In this document: positions 42,782 to 51,904 of the stretch, piece by piece | Layout of the letters: every line of letters starts with the position of its first letter | Numbering within the stretch: position 1 is the stretch's first letter | Assembly (NCBI GenBank): GCA_016792625.1 | Contig: JAEUKK010000086.1 | Coordinates: 37,657-101,656 of the forward strand | Origin: Deltaproteobacteria bacterium | GTDB lineage: Bacteria; Myxococcota_A; UBA796; UBA2385 | Direction of reading: 5' to 3' | DNA: 64,000 bases | Translations under genes and position numbers: made by a program | The notes under the pieces: generated by a model | The model's database searches: none | What the model saw: only the letters and a program-made list of their open reading frames with translations | What the model was told of the DNA's origin: nothing

Positions 42782-45322
42782 GTGGCCGAAGCGACCTCCT
42801 CGAACCTCTACGTCGCGCGCGACGCTGACCTCGCTGTCCTCAAGGATCACTGGGCCGCCGCGCGCCAAGGCGAGCCGCGCTTCGTGCGCCTCCACGCGCC
42901 GCTCGGCGGCGGCAAGCGGGCGATGGTCGGCGAGCTGGCCCGCGGGGTCGCGGCCGAAGACGAGGGGGCGATCCTCTGGCGGGTCGCGCTGAGCGACGAA
43001 CAAGACGGCGTCAACACGCTCATCCGCCTCTACGCCGGCCTGCTGCAGACCCTGCACCGCAGCCCGGGCCTGCGCGGCAAGATCGAGATGACGCTGAACA
43101 GCGCCCTGCCGACCCAGCCACAGCGGGTGCAGCGCTGGTACCAGGCCTTCATCGAGGGCCTGAAGAACGGCGCGCCCAAGCCCGGCGAGACCGAGTTCCA
43201 GGTCATCATGCCGCGCGACAACCCGTTGATCGGCTTGGTTGAGATCGCGCTGGGCATCGCCCGCAAGCACCCCGTGCTGCTCGAGATCCAGGGCCTCACC
43301 AACTGCCACAGCACGGGCATCTTCACCCTGCTCGAGGGCCTGCTCGACGAGGCCCTCGCCGAAGACGACGGCGAGCTCAAGCTGCTGGCCATCCTCAGCC
43401 ACGACAGCTTCACCGAGGCGGGCAAGGCCGGCGTGGCCCTGCCCCTGCTCGACATGCTCGAGCGCCGCAAAGATGACCTCGACGAGCTCGAGCTCGGCGC
43501 CTGGACCGGCGCCGAGGTCAGCCTCTACGCCACCAGCAAGGGCGTCGACATCGCCGGCAACGCCGAGCACCTCGCCCGCATCGCCGGCGGCCGCCCGGGT
43601 TTTGTGGCCGAGCTCATCGACTGGCTCGGTGAGAAGGGCCGCCTGACCGATGATCTCAGCGCGGTGAACCTCGGCGACATCGCCGACGTCACGCCCGACG
43701 CCGACGAGCTCGAAGACGACGGTGAGCCGGCCGAGGGCGCCCGCCCCAAGGCCACCGCGGCCGACGCCGAGAAGTGCGCCCACATCGCCGCGCTGCTGGG
43801 CCTGAGCTTCCCCTCGGGCATGCTCGCCGACATGGCCGGCCTCGAGCGCGACAGCGTCGACGACCTGCTCGACGCCACCGAGGGCATCTACGCCGAGCTG
43901 CAGTTCAGCCAGCCCCTGGGCACCTGGATCTACCAGTTCCACAAGGCGCTGCTGCGCGAGAGCGTGCTCGCCCGCCACACCTCGGACGAAGACCGCGCCT
44001 TGGGCGGCCGCGTCGCCAGCGTGCTCGAGCGCGTGCTCGTGCCCCGCGGCTACGCCTACCTGACCAAGACCCTGCGCATGTACGCCGAGTTTGGCGAGGC
44101 CAACCGCGCCAGCGTGCTGCGCAGCATGGCGCTGGGCGCCGACCAGCCCCAGATGTGGGCGATGACCCACGATCTGGTGCGCTACTTCGACGAGGTGGCT
44201 TGGCCCGACCCCCTGCGCCGCACCGTGTTCATGCACCTGCTCGACCGCATGATCAAGAGCGGCGGCGACGTGAACCAGGCCGACCAGCTCTACAACGAGG
44301 CCATGAAGTGGGCGACCGACAAGGCCGACCGCCCGATGCAGGCCTGGCTGCTCTTTGAAGGCAGCCAGCTCGACCTGCGCCGCCAAGACCTCTACCGCGC
44401 CCGCGACCGCGCCAACGACGCGCTCAAGCTCTACAAGGGCCTGGGCGACGCGTTCAAGGTGGCCGAGATCGAGGGCCACCTCGCGATGATCGAGCTCAAC
44501 GACGGCAACACCAACGCCGCCCTCGACCATGTGCGCGCGGCCGAGACCGCGGCCAACGTGCCGCCGATCCAGGCCCAGGGCGAGTTCGTGCGCGGCCACG
44601 TCGCCCGCCGGGCCCGCAAGAACGACGAGGCCATCGAGCACTTCCGCCGGTCGAACGAGATCGCGGGCAAGGCCGGCATCGGCCAGCTCGCCCTCAACTC
44701 GGGCCTCGCGTTGGGCGAGACCCTGCTGGTCGCCGGCCAGGGCAGCAAGGCCGCCGACGTGCTCAACCAGGTCGTCCGCATCGCCCAGCAGCTGCAGGCC
44801 GGCGTACAAGAGCGCGCCGCCGTCTCGCTGCTCGCCCAGGCCCAGGCCAGCCTCGGCAACTGGGAGTCGGCCATGACCGCCGGCAACCGCGCGCTCGAGC
44901 TGACCCGCACCCTGAAGTTCGAACGTTTTGAGCCGGTCGACCTCTACAACCTCGGCTTCTTCCACCTGATGCTCAAGCGGCCCACCGAGGCGGTCAGCCT
45001 CTTCCGCCAGTCGCGCCAGAAGGCCAGCCCGCAGGACCGCCCCTTCCTCAAAGAGCTGCTGTTCAACATGGGCCAGGCCCTGCTCGAGATCGGCGAGCGC
45101 ACCGAGGGCGCCGACGCCCTGCGCGCGAGCATCGGCCCGGCCAGCGAGACCCGCGACTGGCGTAAGGTGATGGTCGCCAACCAGCGCCTCGCTGAGCTCG
45201 CCGTCGAGCGCGGTGACAAGACCGCGGCCAAGACGCTGTACGACGCCGCGGTCAAGGCCGCCGACGCCGGCGGCTTCAAAGAGGACCGCAAGAACCTGCG
45301 CCGCAAGGCCGACCACATCTGA
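42782..45322 (+). CDS. STAND/Orc1-like AAA domain protein with degenerate Walker motifs and TPR repeats
   Basis: 846 residues from GTG 42782, with GGAG eight bases upstream; a longer frame to 42602 encodes an Arg/Pro-rich non-protein-like leader. Residues 10-300 have the layout of an AAA/STAND ATPase. The P-loop position (39-46) reads APLGGGKR, lacking the Ser/Thr after Lys, and the Walker B position reads LLEIQGLTN with no Asp pair, so ATP hydrolysis is doubtful. After an acidic linker come a helical domain and about ten TPR-like repeats (DQLYNEAMKWATDKADRP, YRARDRANDALKLYKGLGD, KVMVANQRLAELAVERGDK). No kinase or cyclase domain. Probably a signalling scaffold or former regulator. Stands alone; hairpins follow the stop. 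Confidence 0.7.
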   Translation: MAEATSSNLYVARDADLAVLKDHWAAARQGEPRFVRLHAPLGGGKRAMVGELARGVAAEDEGAILWRVALSDEQDGVNTLIRLYAGLLQTLHRSPGLRGKIEMTLNSALPTQPQRVQRWYQAFIEGLKNGAPKPGETEFQVIMPRDNPLIGLVEIALGIARKHPVLLEIQGLTNCHSTGIFTLLEGLLDEALAEDDGELKLLAILSHDSFTEAGKAGVALPLLDMLERRKDDLDELELGAWTGAEVSLYATSKGVDIAGNAEHLARIAGGRPGFVAELIDWLGEKGRLTDDLSAVNLGDIADVTPDADELEDDGEPAEGARPKATAADAEKCAHIAALLGLSFPSGMLADMAGLERDSVDDLLDATEGIYAELQFSQPLGTWIYQFHKALLRESVLARHTSDEDRALGGRVASVLERVLVPRGYAYLTKTLRMYAEFGEANRASVLRSMALGADQPQMWAMTHDLVRYFDEVAWPDPLRRTVFMHLLDRMIKSGGDVNQADQLYNEAMKWATDKADRPMQAWLLFEGSQLDLRRQDLYRARDRANDALKLYKGLGDAFKVAEIEGHLAMIELNDGNTNAALDHVRAAETAANVPPIQAQGEFVRGHVARRARKNDEAIEHFRRSNEIAGKAGIGQLALNSGLALGETLLVAGQGSKAADVLNQVVRIAQQLQAGVQERAAVSLLAQAQASLGNWESAMTAGNRALELTRTLKFERFEPVDLYNLGFFHLMLKRPTEAVSLFRQSRQKASPQDRPFLKELLFNMGQALLEIGERTEGADALRASIGPASETRDWRKVMVANQRLAELAVERGDKTAAKTLYDAAVKAADAGGFKEDRKNLRRKADHI

Positions 45323-45355
45323 GCCGGTCGGCGGGCCCCGCAGCCCGCCGCGACC

Positions 45356-45396
45356 ACGCCCGCCCTCGGCGCTGCCGGGGGCGGGCGTTCGTCTGT
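45356..45396 (+). terminator. Rho-independent terminator candidate after the AAA/TPR gene
   Basis: Arms 45356-45365 and 45379-45388 pair over 10 bp, then a single mismatch and a 4-bp inner stem close on a three-base loop. A weak T-rich tail (TTCGTCTGT) follows. A second, imperfect stem lies just upstream at about 45325-45354. Confidence 0.6.
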
Positions 45397-45456
45397 GAGC
45401 GAGGCCCGGATGACCTGGGGATGCCGTGGGGCACGTCATGTTCACCGAGCGCACCC

Positions 45457-45494
45457 CGCGCCCGGCCGACCGGAGCGGACGTCGCGCAGCGACC
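45457..45494 (+). repeat. Dispersed element: 21-base core plus hairpin-forming partner (copy 1)
   Basis: The 21 bases at 45457-45477 occur exactly, in inverted orientation, at 48481-48501. Close by, gtcgcgcagcgacc at 45481-45494 can form a small hairpin and also recurs inverted at 48452-48465. Both copies sit 3' of a gene and point the same way relative to it. The rest of 45397-45610 shows no other feature. Confidence 0.7.
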
Positions 45495-45610
45495 GAGCCG
45501 GGCGGGCGCCGAGCCCGCCGCAGGCGGCGCGGCGACCGGGGCCCCGGCGACGCGCGAAGGGGGGCCGAAGGCGCCCAAGGCCCCCGGTCAGCCCCGCTGC
45601 TCGGCGCTGT

Positions 45611-46072
45611 TCAGCGCTCTTCGCCGCCCCAGCAGCCCAGCCGCGCCGCGCAGGCCGAAGCAGAGGCCGCGCCCTCGTCGACGAAGACCTGCACAAACTC
45701 GCGCAAAGCCTGGGGCATCAACGGCTTGGCCAGCACGGGGTGATGGGCGCGCACCTTGGCCACAAAATCGGTGCTCTCGGCCGAGTAGAGCCCGCCGTGC
45801 ATGTAGGTGATGCGCGGGAGCTCGTCGGGCAGGCGCTCTTCGACGAGGCGATGAAAGTCCCACGCTTGCAGGGGCTGGCCGGCCATGTGCAGGTCGCAGA
45901 GCACCGCGACCACCTCGCCCGCGCCGTCGGCCAGGGCGCTGACGCCCTCGGGCACGCTGCCCACCGTCTGCACCTCGTAGTTGCGCAGGGCGCGCTGCAG
46001 CGCCCGCGCCACGGCCGGCTCATCTTCGATGATGAGCACCTTGGGCTTTTGGGGTTGTACCACCGTGTCCAT
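45611..46072 (-). CDS. Stand-alone response-regulator receiver protein
   Basis: 153 residues; GGAGG six bases before ATG 46072. A single receiver (REC) domain fills residues 10-130: acidic pair in VLIIEDEPAVA, phospho-acceptor Asp in VAVLCDLHMAG, and the conserved Lys in PVLAKPLMPQAL. The position normally Thr/Ser before strand 5 (LTG in most receivers) reads MHG, so the switch residue seems to be His, which is unusual. No output domain; a short Cys-containing tail (ACAARLGCW) ends the protein. It would relay phosphate or act by protein contact. The nearest kinase is at 28234, so the partner is unknown. It lies 65 bases downstream of tyrS's stop, same strand region, but reads first in its own short unit. 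Confidence 0.8.
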   Translation of the reverse strand: MDTVVQPQKPKVLIIEDEPAVARALQRALRNYEVQTVGSVPEGVSALADGAGEVVAVLCDLHMAGQPLQAWDFHRLVEERLPDELPRITYMHGGLYSAESTDFVAKVRAHHPVLAKPLMPQALREFVQVFVDEGAASASACAARLGCWGGEER

Positions 46073-46137
46073 TGCCCGCCTCCGGCCCGAATCAACCCCA
46101 AGCGTAGCACGCGCGCCTCGTGCCCAACCCCTACGGA

Positions 46138-47436
46138 CTAGTCCGAGGCGAGGCGAACCGCCTGCTTTTTGCCCTTCCAGAGCAGGCCAGCTGCGGTGAT
46201 CACCTGATCGGGGTCATCGACCCGCTGATCGCCGAGCTTCACGCCACCTTGGGCGATGAGCCGGCGGCCCTCGCCCTTACTTTTGGCGTGCCCGGCGGCG
46301 ATGAGCGCGTCGAGCACGCTGATCGGGAAGCGCACCTTCACCGTGGGCGCTTCGGCGTCGGCGCCGCCCGAGAAGAGGGCCTGGGCGGCCTCCATCGCGG
46401 CGGTCGCCGCCTCGGGCCCGTGGATGAGCGCGGTCACCTCGAAGGCCAAGGCCCGCTTGGCCTCGCGGATATCGGCGCCGCTCAGCGCCTCGAGCGCCTG
46501 CACCCGCTCGATGGGCAGGAAGGTGTACAAGCGCAAGAAGCGGCCCACATCAGCGTCGACCACGTTGATCCAGTATTGGTAAAACTCAAAGGGGCTGACC
46601 AAGGCAGCGCTGAGGAAGAGCGCCCCCTTCTCGGTCTTGCCCATCTTCTTGCCGTCGGCGGTGGCCAGCAGCGGCGTGGTCAGCGCGTGCACCGCCGGGC
46701 CGCCCTCGCGCCGCACCAGATCGACGCCGCCGAGGATGTTGAACCACTGGTCGTCGCCGCCGAGCTGCAGCGTGCAGCCGAGCCGCCGCCAGAGCTCAAG
46801 GTAATCAAAGCTCTGCAGCAGGTGGTAGTTGAACTCGATAAAACTGAGGCCCTGGTCGCGCTCGAGGCGCAGGCGGGCGCTCTCGGCCGAGAGCATGCGG
46901 TTGACCGAGAAGTGCCGGCCGACCTCGCGCAAGAAGTCGATGTAGCCCCACCCCATCAGCCAGTGCGCGTTGTTGACCATCAGCGCGCCCGCCGCGGGCC
47001 GCGGGCCGCCCGCGGCGAGGGCCGCCCAGTCGGCGGCGCTGAGCTGCTGCAGCGGGCCGACCACCTGGCCGAACTGCGGGCGCTGGCCGTCGAGGTTGGC
47101 CTGGATGCGGGCGTCGTCGAGCAGCTCGCGGGTGCGGTCTTTGCCGCTCGGGTCACCCACCCGCGCCGTGCCGCCGCCCATCAGCACCACCGGCCGGTGG
47201 CCCGCTTCGCGCAGCCAGCGCATGGCCATCATGGGCAAAAGGTGCCCGACGTGCAGGCTCTCGCCGGTCGGGTCGAAGCCGACGTAAAAGGTCAGGCCCG
47301 GGGCGGCGAGGGCCGCGCGCAGGGCCGCGGGGTCTGTGATCTGCTGGACGAAGCCGCGCTCGGTGAGCACATCGAGCACATGGCGCCCGCTGAGGTCGGG
47401 CTGTAGAGTCGGCGACGGGGTGGTGCTGGACGGCAT
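46138..47436 (-). CDS. tyrS: Tyrosyl-tRNA synthetase
   Basis: 432 residues from ATG 47436 (GGAG five bases upstream). Class I synthetase motifs: the HIGH-type motif HVGH in GESLHVGHLLPMM, the KMSKS-type motif KMGKT in ATADGKKMGKTEKGA, and the tyrosine-binding region FYVGFDPT. LGGDDQWFNILGGVDL and FEFYQYWINVVDADVGRFL are strongly conserved in TyrRS. A C-terminal S4 RNA-binding domain ends the protein (GHAKSKGEGRRLIAQGGVKLGD is the S4 core). It charges tRNA(Tyr). Divergent from ribA over 230 bases. No T-box leader was seen upstream. Confidence 0.95.
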   Translation of the reverse strand: MPSSTTPSPTLQPDLSGRHVLDVLTERGFVQQITDPAALRAALAAPGLTFYVGFDPTGESLHVGHLLPMMAMRWLREAGHRPVVLMGGGTARVGDPSGKDRTRELLDDARIQANLDGQRPQFGQVVGPLQQLSAADWAALAAGGPRPAAGALMVNNAHWLMGWGYIDFLREVGRHFSVNRMLSAESARLRLERDQGLSFIEFNYHLLQSFDYLELWRRLGCTLQLGGDDQWFNILGGVDLVRREGGPAVHALTTPLLATADGKKMGKTEKGALFLSAALVSPFEFYQYWINVVDADVGRFLRLYTFLPIERVQALEALSGADIREAKRALAFEVTALIHGPEAATAAMEAAQALFSGGADAEAPTVKVRFPISVLDALIAAGHAKSKGEGRRLIAQGGVKLGDQRVDDPDQVITAAGLLWKGKKQAVRLASD

Positions 47437-47666
47437 GGGCGCTCCAAGGGCGCGCCCCATAGCCCGCAGACCGCCGCCCCGTCCTGGGGCAAAGCCGCTG
47501 CGAAAGCATTTGCAAACTCTATGCGTTGACGGCGGCCCACCCGCCGATACACCCACTGAGGTCGGTGAGCGCCGACCTGAACCGGCACTTCACGTGGCCA
47601 ACGCCGCGGTCCCCGCGGCCAAGGGTCCCTGACCCGCGTGACGGCCTCTCCTCCACCGAGGCAGAC

Positions 47667-48317
47667 ATGAGCAAACCCAACCCCCGTCCGACCCTCGCGA
47701 CGGCGCGCCACGCCACCCTGCGCGCCGAGGCGCGCATGCCCTCTCGATACGGCGACTTCCGGGTCTACGCCTTCGAGTGCCCGCTTGAGGGGGTCGAGAC
47801 TGGCGCGGTCGTGCACGGCGACGTTCGCGGCGAAGAGAACGTGCCTGTGCGCCTTCACAGCGAGTGCTTCACCGGCGACATCATGGGCAGCCTGCGCTGC
47901 GACTGCCGCGACCAGCTCGAGGCCGGCCTGCGCCACATCGGCTCGGTCGAGCGCGGCGTGGTCATCTACCTGCGCCAAGAGGGCCGCGGCATCGGCCTGG
48001 TCAACAAGATCCGCGCCTACGCCCTGCAAGATCAAGGGATGGACACGGTCGAGGCCAACCACGCGCTCGGCTTTGACGACGACCTGCGCACCTACGAGGT
48101 CGCCGCCGACATCATCCGCCTGCTCGGCATCAAGAGCGTGGCGCTCATGTCGAACAACCCCAAGAAGCGCCAAGGCCTGCTCGACAACGGCATCACCGTG
48201 GTCGACCGCATCCCGCACATCATGGCCCCCAACGAGCACAACCGCGCCTACCTCGAGACCAAGCGCGTGCGCTCGGGCCACCTGCTGCCGATCGACGGCG
48301 GCCTCGCCGAGGGCTGA
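47667..48317 (+). CDS. ribA: GTP cyclohydrolase II
   Basis: 216 residues from ATG 47667 (GAGG five bases upstream). The zinc-binding cysteines (SECFTGDIMGSLRCDC), the catalytic region VVIYLRQEGRGIGLVNKI, and DTVEANHALGFDDDLRTY followed by IIRLLGIKSVALMSNNPKK are signature motifs of RibA. It opens GTP to the first pyrimidine intermediate of riboflavin synthesis, releasing formate. Length fits the single-domain enzyme rather than the RibB-RibA fusion. No other riboflavin gene is adjacent and no FMN riboswitch pattern was seen upstream. A TTGACG at 47526-47531 with TACACC 16 bases on is a weak promoter candidate. Confidence 0.95.
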   Translation: MSKPNPRPTLATARHATLRAEARMPSRYGDFRVYAFECPLEGVETGAVVHGDVRGEENVPVRLHSECFTGDIMGSLRCDCRDQLEAGLRHIGSVERGVVIYLRQEGRGIGLVNKIRAYALQDQGMDTVEANHALGFDDDLRTYEVAADIIRLLGIKSVALMSNNPKKRQGLLDNGITVVDRIPHIMAPNEHNRAYLETKRVRSGHLLPIDGGLAEG

Positions 48318-48451
48318 ATCGTCCGGTCGGGGGCCACCGGGGTCGAGCGCCCCGGTCGGGCGCCGGCGGCCCCCCTGCGCGCGCGCCCGCGGGGCCGGTC
48401 GGCGCTCCGCCCCCGGCAGGCCGGGTTCGGGATCGCCGACCGCGCGGGCTT

Positions 48452-48501
48452 GGTCGCTGCGCGACCGCCGCTGCGCGGCGCGCTCCGGTCGGCCGGGCGC
48501 G
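48452..48501 (-). repeat. Dispersed element, inverted copy 2, after the subtilisin-fold gene
   Basis: Positions 48481-48501 are the exact reverse complement of 45457-45477, and 48452-48465 matches the hairpin part of copy 1. The core ends one base before the stop codon region of the gene at 48503. The remaining bases from 48318 to 48451 are GC-rich with no recognised feature. Confidence 0.65.
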
Positions 48502-48502
48502 C

Positions 48503-51500
48503 TCAGCCCAGGCGCAGGCTGCCCCGGCGACGGGCGAGCATCAGCGCCGCGAGCGGCACCACCAGCCAGACCGCGCGGCCGCCCGGCCCGCGGCTGTCGC
48601 AGCAGCCCCCCGGCTCGCCCTTGCCGTCGTCGGTGTCGGCCACCTCGTCGTCTTCGGGCGGCGGGCCCTCTTGCACAGGCAGCTCCACCTCGTAGTTGCC
48701 GGTGTTCTGGGGGTCATGCAGCTGGCTGGCCCACTCGACCGGCGCGTCGGCCGGGCCGCGGGTGCTCCAGGCGAAGAGGTAGCCCTCGCGGGTGCTGACC
48801 ACCACGTCGAGGTAGCCGTCGCCGTCGATGTCTCCGACCGCGGGGCTGCCCAGCACCCACTGGCCGGTGAACTTGGGCCAGCCGGCGGGCTGCGCGCCCT
48901 GCTGGTCCCAGGCGTGCACGATGTAGCCAGCAGAGGCGTAAATAGCCTCAGGCGCGCCATCCCCGCTGATGTCGGCCACCGCCGGCGCGAGCAGGAACTG
49001 CATGTCCTCGATCTGGCGGGGCCAGCCGGGCAGGTAGCTGCCGTCGGCGCCGCTCCAGGCCCCCACCGGCTGCTGGAAGTCGACCCACTCGCTCACCGCC
49101 AAGGCGACGAGGCTGATCGTCGAGGCGCCGCCGAGCAGGTAGTCGGGCGCCCCGTCGCCGTTCATGTCGCCAAAGCTCGGGTTGGTGGCGAACTGCACGA
49201 AGGCGGGCATCATGTCGCCGTTCACGCCGTTGTTGACGCCGAAACCTTCGCCGAAGAAGCTGACCGGCAGCACCTCGGCGCCGGTGTGGTCGAGCAGGCC
49301 GTCGGTGCCGAACATGATCGGGCTGCTGATCTCGAGGTCGCCGTCGAGATCGACGTCAGCGAAGGCCATCGCGGCGGGGTGCCCCTCGCCGAGCATGGGC
49401 AGCAGCACGGCCTCGTTCACCAAGCCGAACTGCAGCACCGGCCAGCCCTCGACCACCGAGGCGGTGTCGGCGTCGACGAGGTAGCTCACGCAGTTGCGGC
49501 CGTCGTTGGGCGCCTCGTTGGTGCCAAAGCCGATCTCGATGTCGCCGTCGCCGTCGACGTCGCCGACCGCCGCCGAGGCGATGATGCGCCGGCCCTCGAC
49601 CCCGCAGAGCTCGGGGTAGCAGATGTCGAGGGGGAAGGCGCCCCAGTCGGCGCCCGCGCCGTCGACCACGTAGAGGCGGCTGTCCATGGCCGGGGCGATG
49701 ATCTCGAGCGCGCCGTCGCCGTCGAGGTCAAACAGGGTGGGCGCGCCCAAGAAGCCCTGGTCGTAGGTGAAGGCGGTGCTGAACTCGCCCGGCTCCCGGC
49801 CGATGGTCGCGTAGGGGAAGCCCGGCTTGAGCGCGCCGGCGCTGTCCCAGGCGTAGAGCTGGCCCTGGATGGTCGCCGCGACCACCTCGGGCGCGCCGTC
49901 GCCGTCGATGTCGCCGATGGCCACCGTGCCCATCACGCCGTCGTGCACGGGCGAGACCGCGCCCGAGGCGAAGGCCGCCGAGCCCTCGTGCAGGCCGCCC
50001 TGCACATCGGTGCGCACGGGCCAGCCGGGGAGCAGCTGCCCGTCGCCGCTCAGCGCGTGCACGCGGCCGTCGGTGCCGGCGATGATGACCTCGAACACGC
50101 CATCCCCGGTGAGGTCGGCGAGCTGGGGCGAGCTCTCGCCGCTGGCGCCCAGCGCGTAGGGGAAGCCGGGCAGCCGGTCGGGGTCGGCGTCGACAAAGAA
50201 CGAGCGGCGCAGCTCGCCGACCCGCCCCTCGGCGTCGGTGACCCGCACCCGCACGTGCACCTCGCTCTGGTTCACCCGCGCGAGGCGCTCCATGATGCCC
50301 TCGTCGCGGTCGGGCAGGGCCGGGGGCGTCCAGGGGATGGAGCTGAGGTCGATCTCGGCGAGCACACCGTCGTAGACGCCGCTCCCGCTGCCGCTGCCCA
50401 CCTCGGACCAGCTGCGGGGGTCATCGCCCAGGCCCAGCTCGACCACGTAGCTGAAGCTGGCGCTGCGCTCGGCGTGCAGCTGGCCGCGCAGGGCCAGGGT
50501 CGGCGTGTCGCGCGGGTCGACCACGTCAAACCAGGCCGGGCCGTCGAGCTCGAGCCAGGGCGGGATCTGGTCGGCGAAGACCGCCTCGACCGCGCGGGCC
50601 GCGTTGACCCGGCCGTAGCCGAAGAAGGCGTCCCAGCCCTCGGCCGAGGGGTAGGCGTTGCTGATCGCCCGGTCGGCCTCGGGCAGGTTGATGTCGTCGG
50701 CGGTCATGTTGACCAGCTGGCGCACCTCACCGGCGTGCAGCGGGGGCGAGGTGCCCGCCGCCAGCGCCGCCGAGCGGATAAGGCCGACCATGCCCGTGAT
50801 GTTGGCCACCGCGCCCGTGGCGCAGGCCCCCGAGGGCGCGACCACGTCGAGGCGCGAGCCGTAGTTGTTGCAATTCCAGGTGTTCGTCCACGAGAAGGGC
50901 TGGCCGCCGCCCGAATCGCGAATGCTGTGCACGTACAGCATCTCGGGCAGCACCGCGGGGAAGTTGTGGTGGTAGGCGTTCTCGTCGCCCGCCGCCGCCA
51001 CGAGGCTGAGCCCGTGGGCGAAGGCGTAGCGGCTGGCCTGGGCCACCTCGCCGGGGTTGCTGAGCGCGCCGATGGCCAAGCTCATCGCCGAGGCGCCGCT
51101 GTCGGCGGCGAAGACGATCGCCTCGGCCACCCGCGGGCCGTCGGTGATGAAGGTGTCGCCGACGCGCACCGGCAAGATCATGCAGTTGGGGCAGACGCCG
51201 ATCTTGCCGCCGTCGCCGCCCTCGCTGCCAAAGTCCTCGGCCACGCCGTCGCCATGCGTGCCGTAGCCGTCGGCAAAGGTGTGGTAGGCGTCATTGTCGC
51301 GGCCGAAGAAGTCCCAGCCTGAGATGTCGTCGGCGTAGCCGTTGCCGTCGTCGTCGACCCCGTCACTAAACGCGGCGATCAGATCGCTGGGGTCGAGCAC
51401 CCCGTCGCCGCGGTCGACCCCGGCGGTGAGGTCGACCCGCGGGTCGCCGATGTAGTCGTCGACGTTGAAAACGGTGTCGCCGTTGGCGTCGTGGTCTTCT

Positions 51501-51904
51501 GCCGGCGTGCCGTCGGGGGCCTGGGGCAGGGGCAGCTCGCCGCGGTTGAGGAAGAACTTGCGCCGGATGTTGCCGTTCGACCAGTCGAGGCCGCTGTCGC
51601 CCATGGCCAGGATGACCCGGGTGTCGCCGGTGGTGAGGCGGAAGGCCCGGTCGACCCACATGCCGCTGCCCGCCTCGAGCTCGGCGGGGCGGGTCTCGGC
51701 CCGCTGGTCGGCCCGCACATAGGAGATGAGCTCCCAGCTCTCGCCCAGATCATTGGGGCAGAGGTCGGGGCGGTCGGGCTCACCACACTCAGGGAAGGTG
51801 GGCAGCGGCAGCTCGGCGCGGCCCCCCGCGGGCAGGAGCAGGGCGAGCGCGGCCCCGCTCAGGCCAGGGACAAGCAGCGACAGGCGGAGGGCGGCGGGGC
51901 GCAT
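48503..51904 (-). CDS. Secreted subtilisin-fold protein with FG-GAP repeats and MYXO-CTERM-like tail; nucleophile altered
   Basis: 1133 residues from ATG 51904 (GGAG five bases upstream). A signal peptide (to about residue 30) is followed by an S8-peptidase-like domain: Asp103 in AMGDSGLDW and His217 in YGTHGDGVAED are in place. The motif that normally reads GTSxAxP aligns with CATGAVAN, putting Thr363 at the Ser position, and the oxyanion Asn aligns with Asp in AAGDENAYH. Activity is doubtful. The rest has about eight FG-GAP/VCBS calcium-binding repeats (GDIDGDGAPEVV, FDLDGDGALEII, GDMNGDGAPDYL and similar), forming a beta-propeller. The C terminus is a Cys-Cys-Asp segment, a hydrophobic helix and RRR, like the MYXO-CTERM sorting tail, with a sister tail on the CAP protein nearby. 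Confidence 0.8.
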   Translation of the reverse strand: MRPAALRLSLLVPGLSGAALALLLPAGGRAELPLPTFPECGEPDRPDLCPNDLGESWELISYVRADQRAETRPAELEAGSGMWVDRAFRLTTGDTRVILAMGDSGLDWSNGNIRRKFFLNRGELPLPQAPDGTPAEDHDANGDTVFNVDDYIGDPRVDLTAGVDRGDGVLDPSDLIAAFSDGVDDDGNGYADDISGWDFFGRDNDAYHTFADGYGTHGDGVAEDFGSEGGDGGKIGVCPNCMILPVRVGDTFITDGPRVAEAIVFAADSGASAMSLAIGALSNPGEVAQASRYAFAHGLSLVAAAGDENAYHHNFPAVLPEMLYVHSIRDSGGGQPFSWTNTWNCNNYGSRLDVVAPSGACATGAVANITGMVGLIRSAALAAGTSPPLHAGEVRQLVNMTADDINLPEADRAISNAYPSAEGWDAFFGYGRVNAARAVEAVFADQIPPWLELDGPAWFDVVDPRDTPTLALRGQLHAERSASFSYVVELGLGDDPRSWSEVGSGSGSGVYDGVLAEIDLSSIPWTPPALPDRDEGIMERLARVNQSEVHVRVRVTDAEGRVGELRRSFFVDADPDRLPGFPYALGASGESSPQLADLTGDGVFEVIIAGTDGRVHALSGDGQLLPGWPVRTDVQGGLHEGSAAFASGAVSPVHDGVMGTVAIGDIDGDGAPEVVAATIQGQLYAWDSAGALKPGFPYATIGREPGEFSTAFTYDQGFLGAPTLFDLDGDGALEIIAPAMDSRLYVVDGAGADWGAFPLDICYPELCGVEGRRIIASAAVGDVDGDGDIEIGFGTNEAPNDGRNCVSYLVDADTASVVEGWPVLQFGLVNEAVLLPMLGEGHPAAMAFADVDLDGDLEISSPIMFGTDGLLDHTGAEVLPVSFFGEGFGVNNGVNGDMMPAFVQFATNPSFGDMNGDGAPDYLLGGASTISLVALAVSEWVDFQQPVGAWSGADGSYLPGWPRQIEDMQFLLAPAVADISGDGAPEAIYASAGYIVHAWDQQGAQPAGWPKFTGQWVLGSPAVGDIDGDGYLDVVVSTREGYLFAWSTRGPADAPVEWASQLHDPQNTGNYEVELPVQEGPPPEDDEVADTDDGKGEPGGCCDSRGPGGRAVWLVVPLAALMLARRRGSLRLG

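Noticed and set aside
41909..45454. Open frame of 1181 codons on the minus strand over the AAA/TPR gene
   Set aside because: Only its last 170 residues are a real gene (the lipoprotein starting at 42421). The rest is the mirror of the AAA/TPR gene and has no protein-like pattern.
47437..47666. FMN riboswitch upstream of ribA
   Set aside because: The conserved FMN-aptamer sequence blocks were not seen in this 230-base region; only a weak promoter-like pair was.
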